Shown here: positions 1 to 5,980 of the stretch, piece after piece | How the letters are laid out: each line of letters begins with the position of its first letter | How positions within the stretch are numbered: position 1 is the stretch's first letter | From: DASZPL01 sp035550315 | GTDB taxonomy: Bacteria; Actinomycetota; Actinomycetes; JAFAQI01 | Length of the DNA stretch: 9,343 nucleotides | Direction of reading: 5' to 3' | Assembly (NCBI GenBank): GCA_035550315.1 | Contig: DASZPL010000112.1 | Location: 1-9,343 of the forward strand | Translations under genes and position numbers: made by a program | The notes under the pieces: model-generated | Told to the model about the DNA's origin: nothing | Databases searched by the model: none | What the model saw: the letters and a program-made list of their open reading frames with translations, nothing else

Positions 1-851
1 ATCATCCCGCCGGCCGAGTTGTCGGCGTAGGTCAGCAGCCGGCGTACGTCGTCGGCCTCGTCGGGCTCCATCAGCCCGAGCAGCCGCTCCGCCTCGTCCG
101 ACGGCAGCTCGCCGAGCAGGTCGGCCGCGTCGTCCGGCCCCATCGCCTCGAGGACGTCGGCGGCCCGCTCGCCTTCGAGCTTGGCGAGGATCTCGACCTG
201 GTCGTCTTCGGGCAGCTCCTCCAGTACGTCGGCGAGCCGCTCGTCGTCGAGCGCCGCGACGACCTCCCCGCGTCGCTTCTCCGACAGCTCGTGAAGGACG
301 TGAGCGAGGTCCGGCGCCGAGAGCTGGTCGAAAGCCGCGAGCAGGTTCGCGGCGCCCTGGTCCTCCTCGTGCTGGGCGAAGCCGGTGACCGCTTCCCAGT
401 CCAGCGTGCGCAGCGGCCCGCGGCGGCGGAAGCTCGACCCGCCCGATCGGACCGCGACCCGGGTCAGGAACCAGTCGCGGGTCCGGCTCTGCTCCATCGC
501 GACGTCGACGACGGTCACCGCCGAGCCGTCCTCGGTCAACGTCACCTTGCGGTCGAGCAGCTCGGTGATCGCGAGAGTCTCGCCGGCCCGGCGCTCGAAC
601 CGTCGCAGGTTGATCCGGCCTCGCACGATCACCGCGTCGGCGTCGATGCTCGTCACCTGTCCCATCGGGACGAAGACGCGCCGCCGCGGCTGCACTTCGA
701 CGACCAGCCCGAGCACGCGCGGCGGCGCCGCGGTGCCGCGCAGCGCAACCACGGCGTCGCGAACGCGGCCGACCTGGTCCGCCTTCGGGTCGAGGACGGT
801 CAAGTCGGCCAGACGCGCAAGGAAAACGCGCGTCGTCGTACCCGTGGCCAT
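1..851 (-). CDS. MgtE-N domain / CBS-type protein, 3' end cut by the window edge
   Basis: The first 283 codons of a minus-strand gene are present. Residues about 8-155 look like two beta-rich PRC-barrel-like units, the second ending in 'RTLDWEAV'. Residues about 166-268 are an acidic, Leu-rich helical repeat with phrases such as 'DVLEELPEDDQVEIL' and 'DDAADLLGELPSDEAERLL', typical of the cytoplasmic MgtE N domain. The last visible residues 'YADNSAGGM' match the motif that precedes the CBS pair in MgtE proteins, so CBS domains should follow outside the window. Actinobacterial proteins of this layout, such as Rv1232c as I recall it, have about 430 residues and probably lack the MgtE membrane channel. 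A role in Mg2+ sensing is therefore an inference. The ATG start is supported by a TAACCT box 7 bases upstream and no Shine-Dalgarno sequence. It is divergent from the SDR gene. Confidence 0.88.
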   Translation of the reverse strand, partial: MATGTTTRVFLARLADLTVLDPKADQVGRVRDAVVALRGTAAPPRVLGLVVEVQPRRRVFVPMGQVTSIDADAVIVRGRINLRRFERRAGETLAITELLDRKVTLTEDGSAVTVVDVAMEQSRTRDWFLTRVAVRSGGSSFRRRGPLRTLDWEAVTGFAQHEEDQGAANLLAAFDQLSAPDLAHVLHELSEKRRGEVVAALDDERLADVLEELPEDDQVEILAKLEGERAADVLEAMGPDDAADLLGELPSDEAERLLGLMEPDEADDVRRLLTYADNSAGGM

Positions 852-858
852 GATCCGG

Positions 859-864
859 AGGTTA
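859..864 (-). promoter_or_regulatory. Putative -10 box for a leaderless MgtE-N gene transcript
   Basis: TAACCT on the minus strand fits the TANNNT pattern and ends 7 bases before the ATG at 851, so transcription would begin at or very near the start codon. No good -35 is visible at the usual distance, and no Shine-Dalgarno sequence lies before the ATG. Confidence 0.5.
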
Positions 865-918
865 CCGCTCGAGTTGCGGGGGATCGGGGACGTCGCGGGC
901 TTGGCCGACACCGTTGAC

Positions 919-924
919 TAAGGT
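919..924 (+). promoter_or_regulatory. Putative -10 box for the SDR gene
   Basis: TAAGGT fits TANNNT and ends 8 bases before the ATG at 933. The expected transcription start is at or within a couple of bases of the start codon, so the mRNA would be leaderless. TTGACT directly abuts the box, too close to serve as its -35. Confidence 0.48.
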
Positions 925-932
925 TCGGCCGC

Positions 933-1694
933 ATGGGTGTGCTCGATCGTTTCTCGTTGGCTGGCAAGGTGGCGATCGTCACGGGAGCCTCGTCCGGGCT
1001 CGGTGTCGCATTCGCGAAAGCCCTCGCCGAGGCCGGCGCGGACGTCGCGATCGGCGCCCGACGCGTCGAGCGGATGGCCGAGACCAAGTCACTCGTCGAA
1101 GCCGCCGGGCGGCGATGTGTCGCCGTCGCCACCGATGTGTCCAAGCCCGAGGACTGCGAGGCGCTGGTAGCGGCGGCGGTCGCGGAGCTCGGGGGCGTCG
1201 ACATCCTCGTCAACAACGCAGGAGTCGGTACGGCGGTGCCGAGCACGAAGGAAACCCCGGAGCAGTTCCGTGAGGTCATCGACATCAACCTCAACGGTTG
1301 CTACTGGATGGCGCAGGCGTTCGCCCGCGCGTCGACCCGCGGCGGCTCGATCGTCAACATCGGCAGCATCCTCGGCCTGACGACGGCCGGCCTGCCGCAG
1401 GCGGCGTACTCCGCTTCCAAGGCGGCGCTGGTCGGCCTGACCCGCGACCTCGCCCAGCAGTGGACGCCTCGCAAGGACATCCGGGTCAACTGCATCGCGC
1501 CTGGCTTCTTCACCTCCGAGATGAGCGACCAGTACAAGCCCGGCTACCTCGACGCGGTGATGTCGCGCGTCGTGATGGGCCGCAAGGGCGACCCCGAGGA
1601 GCTCGCCGCGACGCTGGTCTGGCTGGTCTCCGACGCCGCGGGCTACGTCACCGGCCAGACGATCGCGGTCGACGGCGGCGTGACGATCACCTGA
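933..1694 (+). CDS. SDR-family NAD(P)-dependent oxidoreductase
   Basis: This 253-residue protein is a classical short-chain dehydrogenase/reductase of normal length. The cofactor motif TGASSGLG is at residues 17-24, NNAG at 94-97, and the catalytic Asn119-Ser145-Tyr159-Lys163 set is complete (YSASK at 159-163). The C-terminus 'TGQTIAVDGG' is the usual SDR ending. Arginines at 43-44 after the second beta strand suggest a preference for NADP(H). It should reduce a carbonyl or oxidise a hydroxyl group in the cytoplasm. The substrate cannot be read from sequence; names such as 3-oxoacyl-ACP reductase or glucose dehydrogenase would be guesses. It ends in a double stop TGATAG, 25 bases before the MscL gene, which has its own -10 box inside that gap. 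It may be transcribed alone or with MscL. Confidence 0.93.
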   Translation: MGVLDRFSLAGKVAIVTGASSGLGVAFAKALAEAGADVAIGARRVERMAETKSLVEAAGRRCVAVATDVSKPEDCEALVAAAVAELGGVDILVNNAGVGTAVPSTKETPEQFREVIDINLNGCYWMAQAFARASTRGGSIVNIGSILGLTTAGLPQAAYSASKAALVGLTRDLAQQWTPRKDIRVNCIAPGFFTSEMSDQYKPGYLDAVMSRVVMGRKGDPEELAATLVWLVSDAAGYVTGQTIAVDGGVTIT

Positions 1695-1704
1695 TAGCGG
1701 TGGT

Positions 1705-1715
1705 GGTTAGCCTGC
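1705..1715 (+). promoter_or_regulatory. Putative leaderless promoter core for the MscL gene
   Basis: The box TAGCCT (1708-1713) ends 6 bases before the ATG at 1720, placing the transcription start on the A of the ATG. The surrounding 11-mer GGTTAGCCTGC recurs before the alpha/beta hydrolase gene at the same distance from its start codon. No clear -35 is visible. Confidence 0.5.
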
Positions 1716-1719
1716 GGGC

Positions 1720-2205
1720 ATGAGCGAACAAGACCCCCCCATGCACCGGATCACCGGCGCGGTCCGGACCGGCGCCCGCCGGCTCGACCTCGACGGTTTC
1801 CGCAGCTTCATCCTGCGTGGCAACGTCGTCGACCTCGCCGTCGGCATCGTCATCGGCGCTGCCTTCACCGCGGTGGTGCAGTCGCTGGTCAAGGACTTCA
1901 TCACCCCGCTGGTCAGCATCCCGCTCGGCAAGGCGTCGGACTTCGCGACGCGTCACTGGACGCTCGGCGGCGCACAGTTCGTGTACGGCGACTTCCTGAA
2001 CTCCGTCATCTCGCTGGTGCTGATCGGGCTGGTCGTCTACTACTTCGTGGTGCGGCCGGTGAACGTCCTGATGGAGCGATTCAAGCCCAGTCCGGCGCCG
2101 GCGACGCCGACCAAGGTCTGCCCGGAGTGCAAGAGCTCGATCTCGGCCGAGGCGACCCGCTGCGCGTTCTGCACCGTCGTACTGCCGGCGGCGAGCGCGT
2201 CCTAA
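1720..2205 (+). CDS. mscL: Large-conductance mechanosensitive channel (MscL) with C-terminal zinc ribbon
   Basis: The protein has 161 residues, somewhat longer than the usual 130-150. The signature 'FILRGNVVDLAVGIVIGAAF' (residues 30-49) is the MscL pore helix TM1. Helix TM2 is at about 92-117, followed by 'RPVN' (112-115). The protein is expected to form a homopentameric plasma-membrane pore that releases solutes when turgor suddenly rises. After a short Pro/Ala linker, residues 134-151 carry CPEC-(10)-CAFC, a four-cysteine zinc ribbon where canonical MscL has a bundle of cytoplasmic helices. I recall such tails in other actinobacterial MscL proteins. The extra N-terminus (about 1-26) also exceeds that of the E. 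coli protein; a second ATG at 1741 is an alternative start. I prefer 1720 because of the -10 box spacing. The stop TAA overlaps the stop of the convergent Nudix gene. Confidence 0.92.
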   Translation: MSEQDPPMHRITGAVRTGARRLDLDGFRSFILRGNVVDLAVGIVIGAAFTAVVQSLVKDFITPLVSIPLGKASDFATRHWTLGGAQFVYGDFLNSVISLVLIGLVVYYFVVRPVNVLMERFKPSPAPATPTKVCPECKSSISAEATRCAFCTVVLPAASAS

Positions 2206-2606
2206 CCGACACCCATGTCGGCAAGGGCGTCGAGCAGGCCGGGGGACAGGTCCAGGGCGCCGAGCTCGCGAAGCGAGAACCACCGCGCGTCGGCGGCGTC
2301 GTCGGCCGGTTGCAGCCTGCCCGACACGACGGTCGCCGCGAAGTCGTGGACGAGGTAGCCGAGGACCGGAACCGTCGCGAGCAAATCACCGACCGTGACG
2401 GTCAGGCCGGTCTCCTCGGCGACTTCGCGCGCCGCCGCCTGCCGTGGGGTCTCGCCGGCCTCGACGCGGCCGCCGGGCAGCGTCCAGCTGCCCTTCGCCG
2501 GCGGGTTCGCGCGGCGGACCAGCAGCAGTCGGCCGGCGTCGTCGCGGATCACGGCGCCGGCGCACACGATCGGCTCGCTCGATTGACTCGCCGGATCCGG
2601 GGGCAT
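2202..2606 (-). CDS. Nudix hydrolase (MutT-like)
   Basis: This 134-residue protein is a single Nudix domain. The Nudix box is perfect at residues 46-68: Gly46, Glu52, then REVAEETGL (60-68), in the spacing GX5EX7REUXEEXGU. It should hydrolyse a nucleoside diphosphate linked to another group, with Mg2+ held by Glu61, Glu64 and Glu65. Preceding 'WTLPGGRVEAGE' is typical of the MutT / ADP-ribose pyrophosphatase-like groups, but the substrate cannot be decided. The frame is open far upstream without homology, so I start at ATG 2606; a GTG directly before it (2609) would add one residue and has a GATCGT box 7 bases upstream that could be a weak -10. It is divergent from the zinc-finger gene and convergent with MscL, sharing CTAA (2202-2205) for both stops. 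Confidence 0.9.
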   Translation of the reverse strand: MPPDPASQSSEPIVCAGAVIRDDAGRLLLVRRANPPAKGSWTLPGGRVEAGETPRQAAAREVAEETGLTVTVGDLLATVPVLGYLVHDFAATVVSGRLQPADDAADARWFSLRELGALDLSPGLLDALADMGVG

Positions 2607-2613
2607 CACGGTC

Positions 2614-2643
2614 TTGACGATCTCCCATCCCGGTGAGGACCGT
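2614..2643 (+). promoter_or_regulatory. Putative -35/-10 promoter for the zinc-finger / nuclease pair
   Basis: TTGACG (2614-2619) is a near-consensus -35. After 18 bases comes GACCGT (2638-2643), which keeps the key A and final T of TANNNT, and GTG 2650 follows 6 bases later. This supports a leaderless GTG start and argues that the in-frame TTG at 2614 belongs to the -35 element and is not a start codon. Confidence 0.42.
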
Positions 2644-2649
2644 GCAAGG

Positions 2650-3300
2650 GTGCACCCCGCTCCGACCTGCCCGCGCTGCGGCGACGAGGTGCGCGCGCCC
2701 GGGCTGTGGTCGAGCGCCTGGCAGTGTGCGCTGCATGGTTCGGTGGCGCCGTACACCGTCTTGAGCCATACCGGCCCTGACGCGATGGACCACGTGGCGC
2801 AGCGCGCCAACGTGCCGCTGTGGTTGGCCTTCGGGCTGCCGCCGGGCTGGGTCTGCAGCGGCTTCGCGTACGCCGGCGACGAGCGCACGGGCGCCCGCGC
2901 CACTGTGACCGCAATGTCGGGCCCGAGTCCGGTCGGCGGTCCCGCGGAGCTGCTCGTGATCGCCGAGGAGCCAGGCGTCGGGCTCGGCGCGCGCCACGCC
3001 GGACTCAGCGAGCCCGACCCCGGCGAGGGTTTCGGGCGCGGAGCGGCCGACGCCAAGGTCGTCGCGGCCTCTCACCCGACCGCGCTGTGGAGCGTGCCCC
3101 TGGCTCCCGACCGGGCGGGATTCCTCGGTGAGGCGCAGGCCGCGTGGCTGTGGATGCTGGTGTGGCCGGCGACCGCCGGCGTACTGATGTACGACGAGAT
3201 CCACCTGACCGACCTGCGCGACCGCACCGGGGCACGCGAGGTCGGTTTCGGCTCGATCTCCCCGCGACTGTCCCAGGTGCCCGCCAGACTGGGGGCGTGA
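2650..3300 (+). CDS. Uncharacterised actinobacterial protein with N-terminal zinc finger (DUF6758-like)
   Basis: The protein has 216 residues from GTG 2650. Near its start, CPRC (7-10) and CALH (26-29) make a likely C2-CH zinc-binding finger around 'APGLWSSAWQC'. The rest has no catalytic motif I can name. It holds a segment 'PLWLAFGLPPGWVCSGFAY' and a Trp-rich hydrophobic stretch 'AAWLWMLVWPATAGVLMY' near the C-terminus. These look more like a buried core than certain membrane helices. The pattern matches a family I recall as DUF6758 in streptomycetes; I cannot verify this, and the function is unknown. The frame continues to a TTG at 2614 (228 residues), but that triplet fits a -35 better. 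The stop TGA overlaps the GTG start of the RecB-like nuclease (GTGA, 3297-3300), so the two are almost certainly translated together. Confidence 0.75.
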   Translation: MHPAPTCPRCGDEVRAPGLWSSAWQCALHGSVAPYTVLSHTGPDAMDHVAQRANVPLWLAFGLPPGWVCSGFAYAGDERTGARATVTAMSGPSPVGGPAELLVIAEEPGVGLGARHAGLSEPDPGEGFGRGAADAKVVAASHPTALWSVPLAPDRAGFLGEAQAAWLWMLVWPATAGVLMYDEIHLTDLRDRTGAREVGFGSISPRLSQVPARLGA

Positions 3301-4178
3301 CCGAGCAGGGGGCGCTGGACCTCGCGGTGCCGCCGCGGCTGTTCTCGGCGACGCCGTCGCGGCTGACGAGCTGGCTCGACTGCCCTCGCCGTTACCGGTT
3401 CAGCTACCTCGACCGGCCGACGCCCGCCAAGGGCGCCCCATGGGCGCACAACTCGGTCGGCGCCGCCGTGCACGCCGCCCTCGCCGCGTGGTGGAGCCTG
3501 CCGGTCGAGCAGCGCACGCCCGAAGCGGTACGACGGCTGATCCACGACAAGTGGGAGCCGCTCGGCTTCCGGGACGACGAGCACGCGTCCGCCTGGCGCG
3601 ACCGCGCCGCCGACATGGCGCAGCGCTACGTCGAGACCCTCGATCCGGCGCACGAGCCGCTCGGCGTCGAGCGAACCGTCGCCATGAAGACGGGCCGCCT
3701 CGCCCTGTCGGGGCGCATCGACCGGCTGGACCGTCGCGGCGACGAGCTCGTGATCGTCGACTACAAGACGGGCCGTCACGTGCTGACGACTGACGACGCG
3801 CGAGGCTCACTCGCGCTGGCGATCTATGCGGCCGCCGCGGCGAGCACGATGCGGCGGCCGTGTCACCGGGTCGAGCTGCATCATCTGCCGAGCGGCGAGG
3901 TGGTGGTGTGGGAGCACACGGAGCAGTCGCTGGCCCGTCAGCTCGCCCGCGTCGAGGACATCGGGGTGGAGCTTGCCGAGGTGCACGCCGCTTCCGCCGC
4001 CGCCGGCGACGACCGGGACGCGATGGAGGAGCTGTTCCCGTCGCGGCCCGGGCCGCAGTGCGGCTGGTGTGACTTTCGCGCGCACTGCGCGGCGGGTCAG
4101 CAGGCAGCCCCGCAACCGGTCCGGCCGTGGGCCGGCCTCGCCGAGGAGATCGTGTCGACCATCGACGACTCGGCCTAG
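3297..4178 (+). CDS. RecB/Cas4-like PD-(D/E)XK exonuclease with predicted Fe-S cluster
   Basis: The protein has 293 residues from GTG 3297, which overlaps the previous stop by 4 bases. It is a stand-alone nuclease domain of the RecB/AddB C-terminal type. His59 in 'SVGAAVH', Asp141 in 'GRIDRLD' and 'VDYKTG' (153-158, with Asp154 and Lys156) form the metal-dependent active site. The usual Gln motif is replaced by 'GSLALAIYA', as I recall for the actinobacterial Rv2119-like group. Cys29 together with Cys255, Cys258 and Cys264 (CGWC-DFRAHC) matches the split four-cysteine motif that binds 4Fe-4S in AddB, Cas4 and related nucleases. There is no helicase domain. A role in DNA end processing or repair is likely but unproven. 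The frame is open upstream of GTG 3297, but there it only overlaps the preceding gene. The stop TAG lies inside the palindrome CTAG shared with the convergent hydrolase. Confidence 0.88.
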   Translation: MTEQGALDLAVPPRLFSATPSRLTSWLDCPRRYRFSYLDRPTPAKGAPWAHNSVGAAVHAALAAWWSLPVEQRTPEAVRRLIHDKWEPLGFRDDEHASAWRDRAADMAQRYVETLDPAHEPLGVERTVAMKTGRLALSGRIDRLDRRGDELVIVDYKTGRHVLTTDDARGSLALAIYAAAAASTMRRPCHRVELHHLPSGEVVVWEHTEQSLARQLARVEDIGVELAEVHAASAAAGDDRDAMEELFPSRPGPQCGWCDFRAHCAAGQQAAPQPVRPWAGLAEEIVSTIDDSA

Positions 4179-5023
4179 TCGAGCGGCTCCCAGAACGACT
4201 CCAGGGTCTCGACGACCAGGTCCGGCACGTCGACGTTCGGCGAGTGGCCGGCGCCGGGCAGGGGGACGAACGGCGCCCCGAGCCGCGCTGCCATGAGCTG
4301 CTGGTCCGCCGGCGACCAGGCGTCGTCGTTCTCCCCGCAGGCCACCAGGATCGGTACGCCGGCCGCGGCGAGCTCGTCGACCCGGTCGGCGGCGCCGACC
4401 AGCGCGTTGCCCATCCCCAGCAGCGCCGCCGCCGGCGAGCCGCGGAACCGGTGCTCGATGAACGCGGCGACCTCGGGTGGTTGTCCGGCCGTCGCCGAGG
4501 CACCGATGGCGTCCCACACGTGGGCGACGCCCCCCTCGTCGAGCATCGGCCGCATCACCTCGACCAGGTCGGCGCGGTGCCCGCCGAGCGCACCGGGGCC
4601 CGAGCCGAGCAGGGTGAGCGAGCGAACCGGGGCGCCCGCCAGGACCGCCTGCCGGCACACCAGGCCACCGAAGGAGTGCCCGACGAGGTGGAGCGGCTCG
4701 TCAGCGGCCGCGAGCAACGCGGCGACGTCGGCGGCCAGGGCCTCGATCGTGTACGCCGTGACCTCCTCCGGACCACCCGAGTCGCACTGGCCGCGCAGAT
4801 CGATCGCTGTGGCGGGCCGGCCGTTGCGCGCCAGTGCCGGCAGCAGGTGCCAGAAGTCCTCCTTGCTGCCCGTGTAGCCCGGCACGAGCAGCACGCCGCG
4901 CCGCGACCCGGTGGCGCCGGCCAGCTCGGGGGAGGCGACCAGTGCGGCCAGCTCGCCCGAGGCGGCCGGAACCCGGGCGGGCGACATCGCCGGATCGGGC
5001 TGCAAATGCTTGGGGACGCTCAC
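4175..5023 (-). CDS. Alpha/beta-fold hydrolase
   Basis: The protein has 282 residues from GTG. The nucleophile elbow GHSFGG is at 115-120 with Ser117. The acid is Asp233 (or Asp234) in 'GENDDAW', and the histidine is His260 in 'GAGHSPN', so the triad is complete. 'LLVPGYTGSKEDF' (45-57) supplies the oxyanion-hole loop and 'IDLRGQCDS' (74-82) is typical of the family. The cap region around residues 140-215 is short and helical. No signal peptide is visible, so it is probably a cytoplasmic esterase, lipase-like enzyme or C-C hydrolase; the substrate is unknown. The GTG start is placed by TAGCCT 6 bases upstream, with no Shine-Dalgarno sequence. It is divergent from the ParA-like gene and convergent with the RecB-like nuclease, sharing its stop-codon bases. 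Confidence 0.9.
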   Translation of the reverse strand: MSVPKHLQPDPAMSPARVPAASGELAALVASPELAGATGSRRGVLLVPGYTGSKEDFWHLLPALARNGRPATAIDLRGQCDSGGPEEVTAYTIEALAADVAALLAAADEPLHLVGHSFGGLVCRQAVLAGAPVRSLTLLGSGPGALGGHRADLVEVMRPMLDEGGVAHVWDAIGASATAGQPPEVAAFIEHRFRGSPAAALLGMGNALVGAADRVDELAAAGVPILVACGENDDAWSPADQQLMAARLGAPFVPLPGAGHSPNVDVPDLVVETLESFWEPLD

Positions 5024-5027
5024 CGCG

Positions 5028-5038
5028 GCAGGCTAACC
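5028..5038 (-). promoter_or_regulatory. Putative leaderless promoter core for the alpha/beta hydrolase
   Basis: On the minus strand GGTTAGCCTGC contains the -10 box TAGCCT (5035 down to 5030), 6 bases before GTG 5023. The same 11-mer, also 4 bases from the start codon, precedes the MscL gene. Confidence 0.5.
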
Positions 5039-5047
5039 GCTAGCCTG
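5029..5047. promoter_or_regulatory. Inverted repeat holding two divergent -10 boxes
   Basis: CAGGCTA (5029-5035), spacer ACCGC and TAGCCTG (5041-5047) form perfect 7-base arms. Each arm carries a TAGCCT box pointing outward: the left one serves the hydrolase gene, the right one the ParA-like gene. It may be a symmetric bidirectional promoter, or an operator for a dimeric regulator. Confidence 0.45.
5041..5046 (+). promoter_or_regulatory. Putative -10 box for the ParA-like gene
   Basis: TAGCCT predicts a transcription start near 5053-5054 and a leader of about 45 bases before the TTG start at 5099. No clear -35 is visible upstream, where the region overlaps the start of the divergent hydrolase gene. 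Confidence 0.4.
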
Positions 5048-5098
5048 TTGGGCACTCCGCACAGGTGCGTCGCCCCCTACGAGCACTGGCAGGACACC

Positions 5099-5980
5099 TT
5101 GACGAACTGCCGTAAGTACGCCGTCGCCAACCAGAAGGGCGGTGTCGCAAAGACGACGACGGTCGCCTCGGTCGCCGCCGCCCTGTGCGAGCTCGATCGC
5201 CGGGTGCTGGTCGTCGATCTCGACCCGCAGGCCTGCCTGACCTTCTCCCTCGGTCTCGATCCCGAAGACCTCGAGCTGTCCGTCCACGACGTGCTGCTCG
5301 GCCGGGTGTCGGCGCGCATGGTCCTGCAGCACACCGCCGAAGGGCCCGACCTGCTGCCGGCGACGATCGACCTGGCGGGCTGCGAGGCCCAGCTGCTCAC
5401 CCGGACCGGGCGCGAGCACGTGCTTCGGCTGGCGCTGGAGGATTTGCGCGCCGACTACGACGTCGTCTTGTTCGACTGCGCGCCGACCCTCGGCGTACTC
5501 ACCATCAACGCCCTCACCGCGGCTGACTCGGTGATCGTCCCGCTGCAGTGCGAGACGTTGTCGCACCGCGGTGTCGGTCAGCTGCTCGACACGGTCAACG
5601 ACGTGCAGCGCCTCACCAACCCGGCGCTGACCGTGCTGGGGGTGCTGCCCACGCTCTTCGACGGCCGGACGTTGCACTCGCGTGCCGTCCTCGCCGACAT
5701 CGCCACCCGGTACGCCCTCGACGTGCTGGAGCCGCCGATCCCGCGGTCGGTGCGGTTCGCCGAGGCGCCGGCGGCCGGCAAGACGATCATGCGCGCGGGT
5801 CGTACGACGCCGGGCGCCAACGCCTACCGCGCGCTCGCCCGCCGCCTCGCCGGGCTGCCGCCGGAGCCGGCGAAGACGATCGACCTCGACGCGGCAGCGA
5901 GCGAGCCGGCGCAGGTCGACCCGACACGTGATGACGCGACGTACGCCGATGTGGCGCAGACCGGGACGGAGGCCGGATGA
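5099..5980 (+). CDS. ParA/Soj-like ATPase (orphan, no ParB nearby)
   Basis: The protein has 293 residues from TTG. The deviant Walker A motif KGGVAKTT is at 13-20 with the signature Lys13 and the P-loop Lys18. Motif A' is 'VVDLDPQ' (38-44) and Walker B is 'VLFDCAP' (123-129). 'VPLQCETLSHRGVGQLLDTV' and 'LGVLPTLFDGRT' are typical of Soj/ParA. The protein should dimerise on ATP and may bind DNA or another surface non-specifically. Ala in place of the second Gly of KGGVGKT is, as I recall, usual in the Rv3213c-like group. No parB or parS-like repeats are seen, so this is not the main chromosome-segregation pair. The frame is open upstream to 4127, but that stretch is antisense to the hydrolase. 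TTG 5099 is the only sensible start; AGGA lies 4 bases before it. Its stop overlaps the next gene's start (ATGA). Confidence 0.88.
   Translation: MTNCRKYAVANQKGGVAKTTTVASVAAALCELDRRVLVVDLDPQACLTFSLGLDPEDLELSVHDVLLGRVSARMVLQHTAEGPDLLPATIDLAGCEAQLLTRTGREHVLRLALEDLRADYDVVLFDCAPTLGVLTINALTAADSVIVPLQCETLSHRGVGQLLDTVNDVQRLTNPALTVLGVLPTLFDGRTLHSRAVLADIATRYALDVLEPPIPRSVRFAEAPAAGKTIMRAGRTTPGANAYRALARRLAGLPPEPAKTIDLDAAASEPAQVDPTRDDATYADVAQTGTEAG

Noticed and set aside
291..921. Plus-strand open frames opposite the MgtE-N gene
   Set aside because: The minus-strand protein reads through with MgtE-N features and a family-typical ending; the plus frames have no recognisable content.
1679..1690. Small inverted repeat GTGA-N4-TCAC near the SDR stop as a terminator
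   Set aside because: The stem is only about 4 bp with no U-tract, and it lies partly inside coding sequence; too weak to annotate.
2607..3056. Upstream extension of the Nudix gene on the minus strand
   Set aside because: The added 150 residues are antisense to the zinc-finger gene and have no Nudix-related content; ATG 2606 gives a normal single-domain length.
4079..4083. Cas4-like motif in the nuclease as a sign of a CRISPR locus
   Set aside because: No repeat-spacer array or other cas gene is visible anywhere in the window; the Fe-S nuclease motif is shared by many repair nucleases.
3072..4658. Several long minus-strand and alternate frames across the nuclease and hydrolase region
   Set aside because: They overlap genes with complete catalytic motifs and show only Arg-rich or Ala-rich shadow translations.
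4127..5098. Upstream extension of the ParA-like frame by more than 300 codons
   Set aside because: It is antisense to the alpha/beta hydrolase, has Arg/Gly-rich low-complexity translation and no homology; the ParA fold begins after TTG 5099.
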